DNA of 64,000 nt from an uncultured Acidobacteriaceae bacterium. Its GTDB lineage: Bacteria > Acidobacteriota > Terriglobia > Terriglobales > Acidobacteriaceae. The DNA lies in NCBI GenBank assembly GCA_903842065.1, contig CAIMKZ010000063.1, forward strand, positions 1-64,000. Reading direction: 5' to 3'. A program made the translations under genes and the position numbers. Of the stretch, positions 63,272-64,000 are shown one piece after another; the stretch's first letter is position 1, and each line of letters begins with the position of its first letter. The notes beneath the pieces are model-generated. The model ran no database searches. It was not told where the DNA came from and was given only the letters and a program-made list of their open reading frames with translations.

Positions 63272-64000
63272 ATGAGTAGTCTTGGCATCTCAACACTCCG
63301 GCCGGTGACCCCGGCGCTCACGCTTTTCCTCACGGCGATCATTTCCGGGCTTGTATGCACCGCAGGTTCGGCGCAGACGGCGAAGCCGGTCGCGAGTCAG
63401 CCTCCTCAAAACACAGCCCCCAAGGGGCTGGTGAACTTGGCGGGCGGGAACAAGTACTACACCTATCCCGGTTTCGAGCTTTGGGATGCTGCCGCTTGGA
63501 ACGGGCCCAAAGCCAAGGCCGCACCCATTGCAAACTGGATCACCGCCAACGAAATAGGCACCCATGCCGAGTACGTGGTTAAAGACAAGTACAAGGGCAT
63601 TACGAACTGGGTGGGCAACCCGGACTACAACTGGAAGACCGAGAGCATAACGGACACGGACGTTACCGCGCCGCTTGCGAAGATGGGCCTGCGCGTCGAT
63701 ATCCGCGAGGGCGGCGGTCTGGCCATCTATGTCGCCCCGGAAAAGGTTCTGTCCGACAAGACCCGCAAGGTACCGATGCTGCTGGTGCCGCATATCGTGG
63801 ACAAGATGGACGTCTTCTGGGCGATGAACACGCTGGTGCACTTCAGCAAGTACAACGAGCTGTGCGCGAAGCGGGGTGATTTCATCCTTGTTTATGTGGT
63901 GATGGAGAAGTCCGCGGCCGGGCGCAACTCGGCGCTGAACGGGACTGCCATTGAGACTGCATCGGATGTTTATCGCGGCGACTACAAGCGGCTGCTGCTC
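63272..64000 (+). CDS. exported protein of unknown function, cut by window end
   Basis: 243 codons seen, no stop before 64000. GAGGAG lies 8 nt before the ATG. Signal peptide about 1-35 (TLFLTAIISGLVCTAGSAQ). The mature part contains YYTYPGFELWDAAAW, THAEYVVKDKYKGITNWVG, and repeated strand-like segments (VPMLLVPHIVDKMDVF, DFILVYVVMEKSAAG). No family recognised. Its divergence from regulator three suggests regulation by it. Confidence 0.75.
   Translation, partial: MSSLGISTLRPVTPALTLFLTAIISGLVCTAGSAQTAKPVASQPPQNTAPKGLVNLAGGNKYYTYPGFELWDAAAWNGPKAKAAPIANWITANEIGTHAEYVVKDKYKGITNWVGNPDYNWKTESITDTDVTAPLAKMGLRVDIREGGGLAIYVAPEKVLSDKTRKVPMLLVPHIVDKMDVFWAMNTLVHFSKYNELCAKRGDFILVYVVMEKSAAGRNSALNGTAIETASDVYRGDYKRLLL

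Overview
The window looks like soil Acidobacteriota (class Terriglobia; Granulicella, Edaphobacter or Terriglobus type). The basis is a GC-rich genome, three very large Oar-like TonB-dependent receptors with an N-terminal carboxypeptidase-regulatory domain, regulators with a membrane anchor of a type common in this phylum, and small hairpin repeats (GGGGCTAAAGCCCC, ...GGGTGGGGCACC) of a kind I associate with these genomes. This assignment is inference from gene content; I could not run an rRNA search.

Layout. 1-1071: 3' end of a 23S rRNA gene, a 5S rRNA gene and a terminator. 1.3-11.5 kb: a ceramidase-like hydrolase, an OprB-like porin, a canonical tannase-family esterase and ordinary housekeeping or unknown genes (YfgM-like TPR protein, ECF sigma factor with a partner membrane protein, four-helix membrane protein, TPR protein). 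11.6-20.1 kb: carboxylesterase, alpha/beta hydrolase and TonB receptor on the minus strand, with a membrane-anchored regulator divergent from them. 20.2-29.7 kb: an L-ascorbate (ula-type) catabolic operon under a SorC-family regulator. It has UlaD, UlaE and UlaG but an MFS carrier and a PfkB kinase where other bacteria have a PTS. The ulaF/araD gene beside the regulator is a deletion pseudogene; an intact homologue lies at 59.4-60.1 kb.

29.7-55.4 kb is the accessory heart of the window. It holds two TonB receptors, three esterase-type genes or gene groups, and a second membrane-anchored regulator. An 11-gene co-oriented run follows (two DoxX proteins, two HbpS/GlcG proteins, tannase-like esterase, two alpha/beta hydrolases of one family, two ceramidase-like proteins, a dienelactone-hydrolase-like protein, a PEBP protein). 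Three gene units here, two TonB receptors and one tannase-like esterase, each carry the same roughly 58-bp element directly abutting a sigma-70-like promoter, always oriented with transcription. I read this as a previously unannotated regulon for uptake and hydrolysis of an ester-type substrate; the substrate is unknown. Between TonB receptor and tannase lies a small gene graveyard with a frameshifted VOC gene, a methyltransferase remnant and a 101-bp MITE with a target duplication.

56-61.4 kb: an ASRT-family (sensory rhodopsin transducer-like) small-molecule-binding protein, then a sugar operon with MFS carrier, L-ribulose-5-phosphate 4-epimerase, L-rhamnose isomerase and aldo/keto reductase. 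61.6-64 kb: the third membrane-anchored regulator and the start of an unrecognised exported protein cut by the window end.
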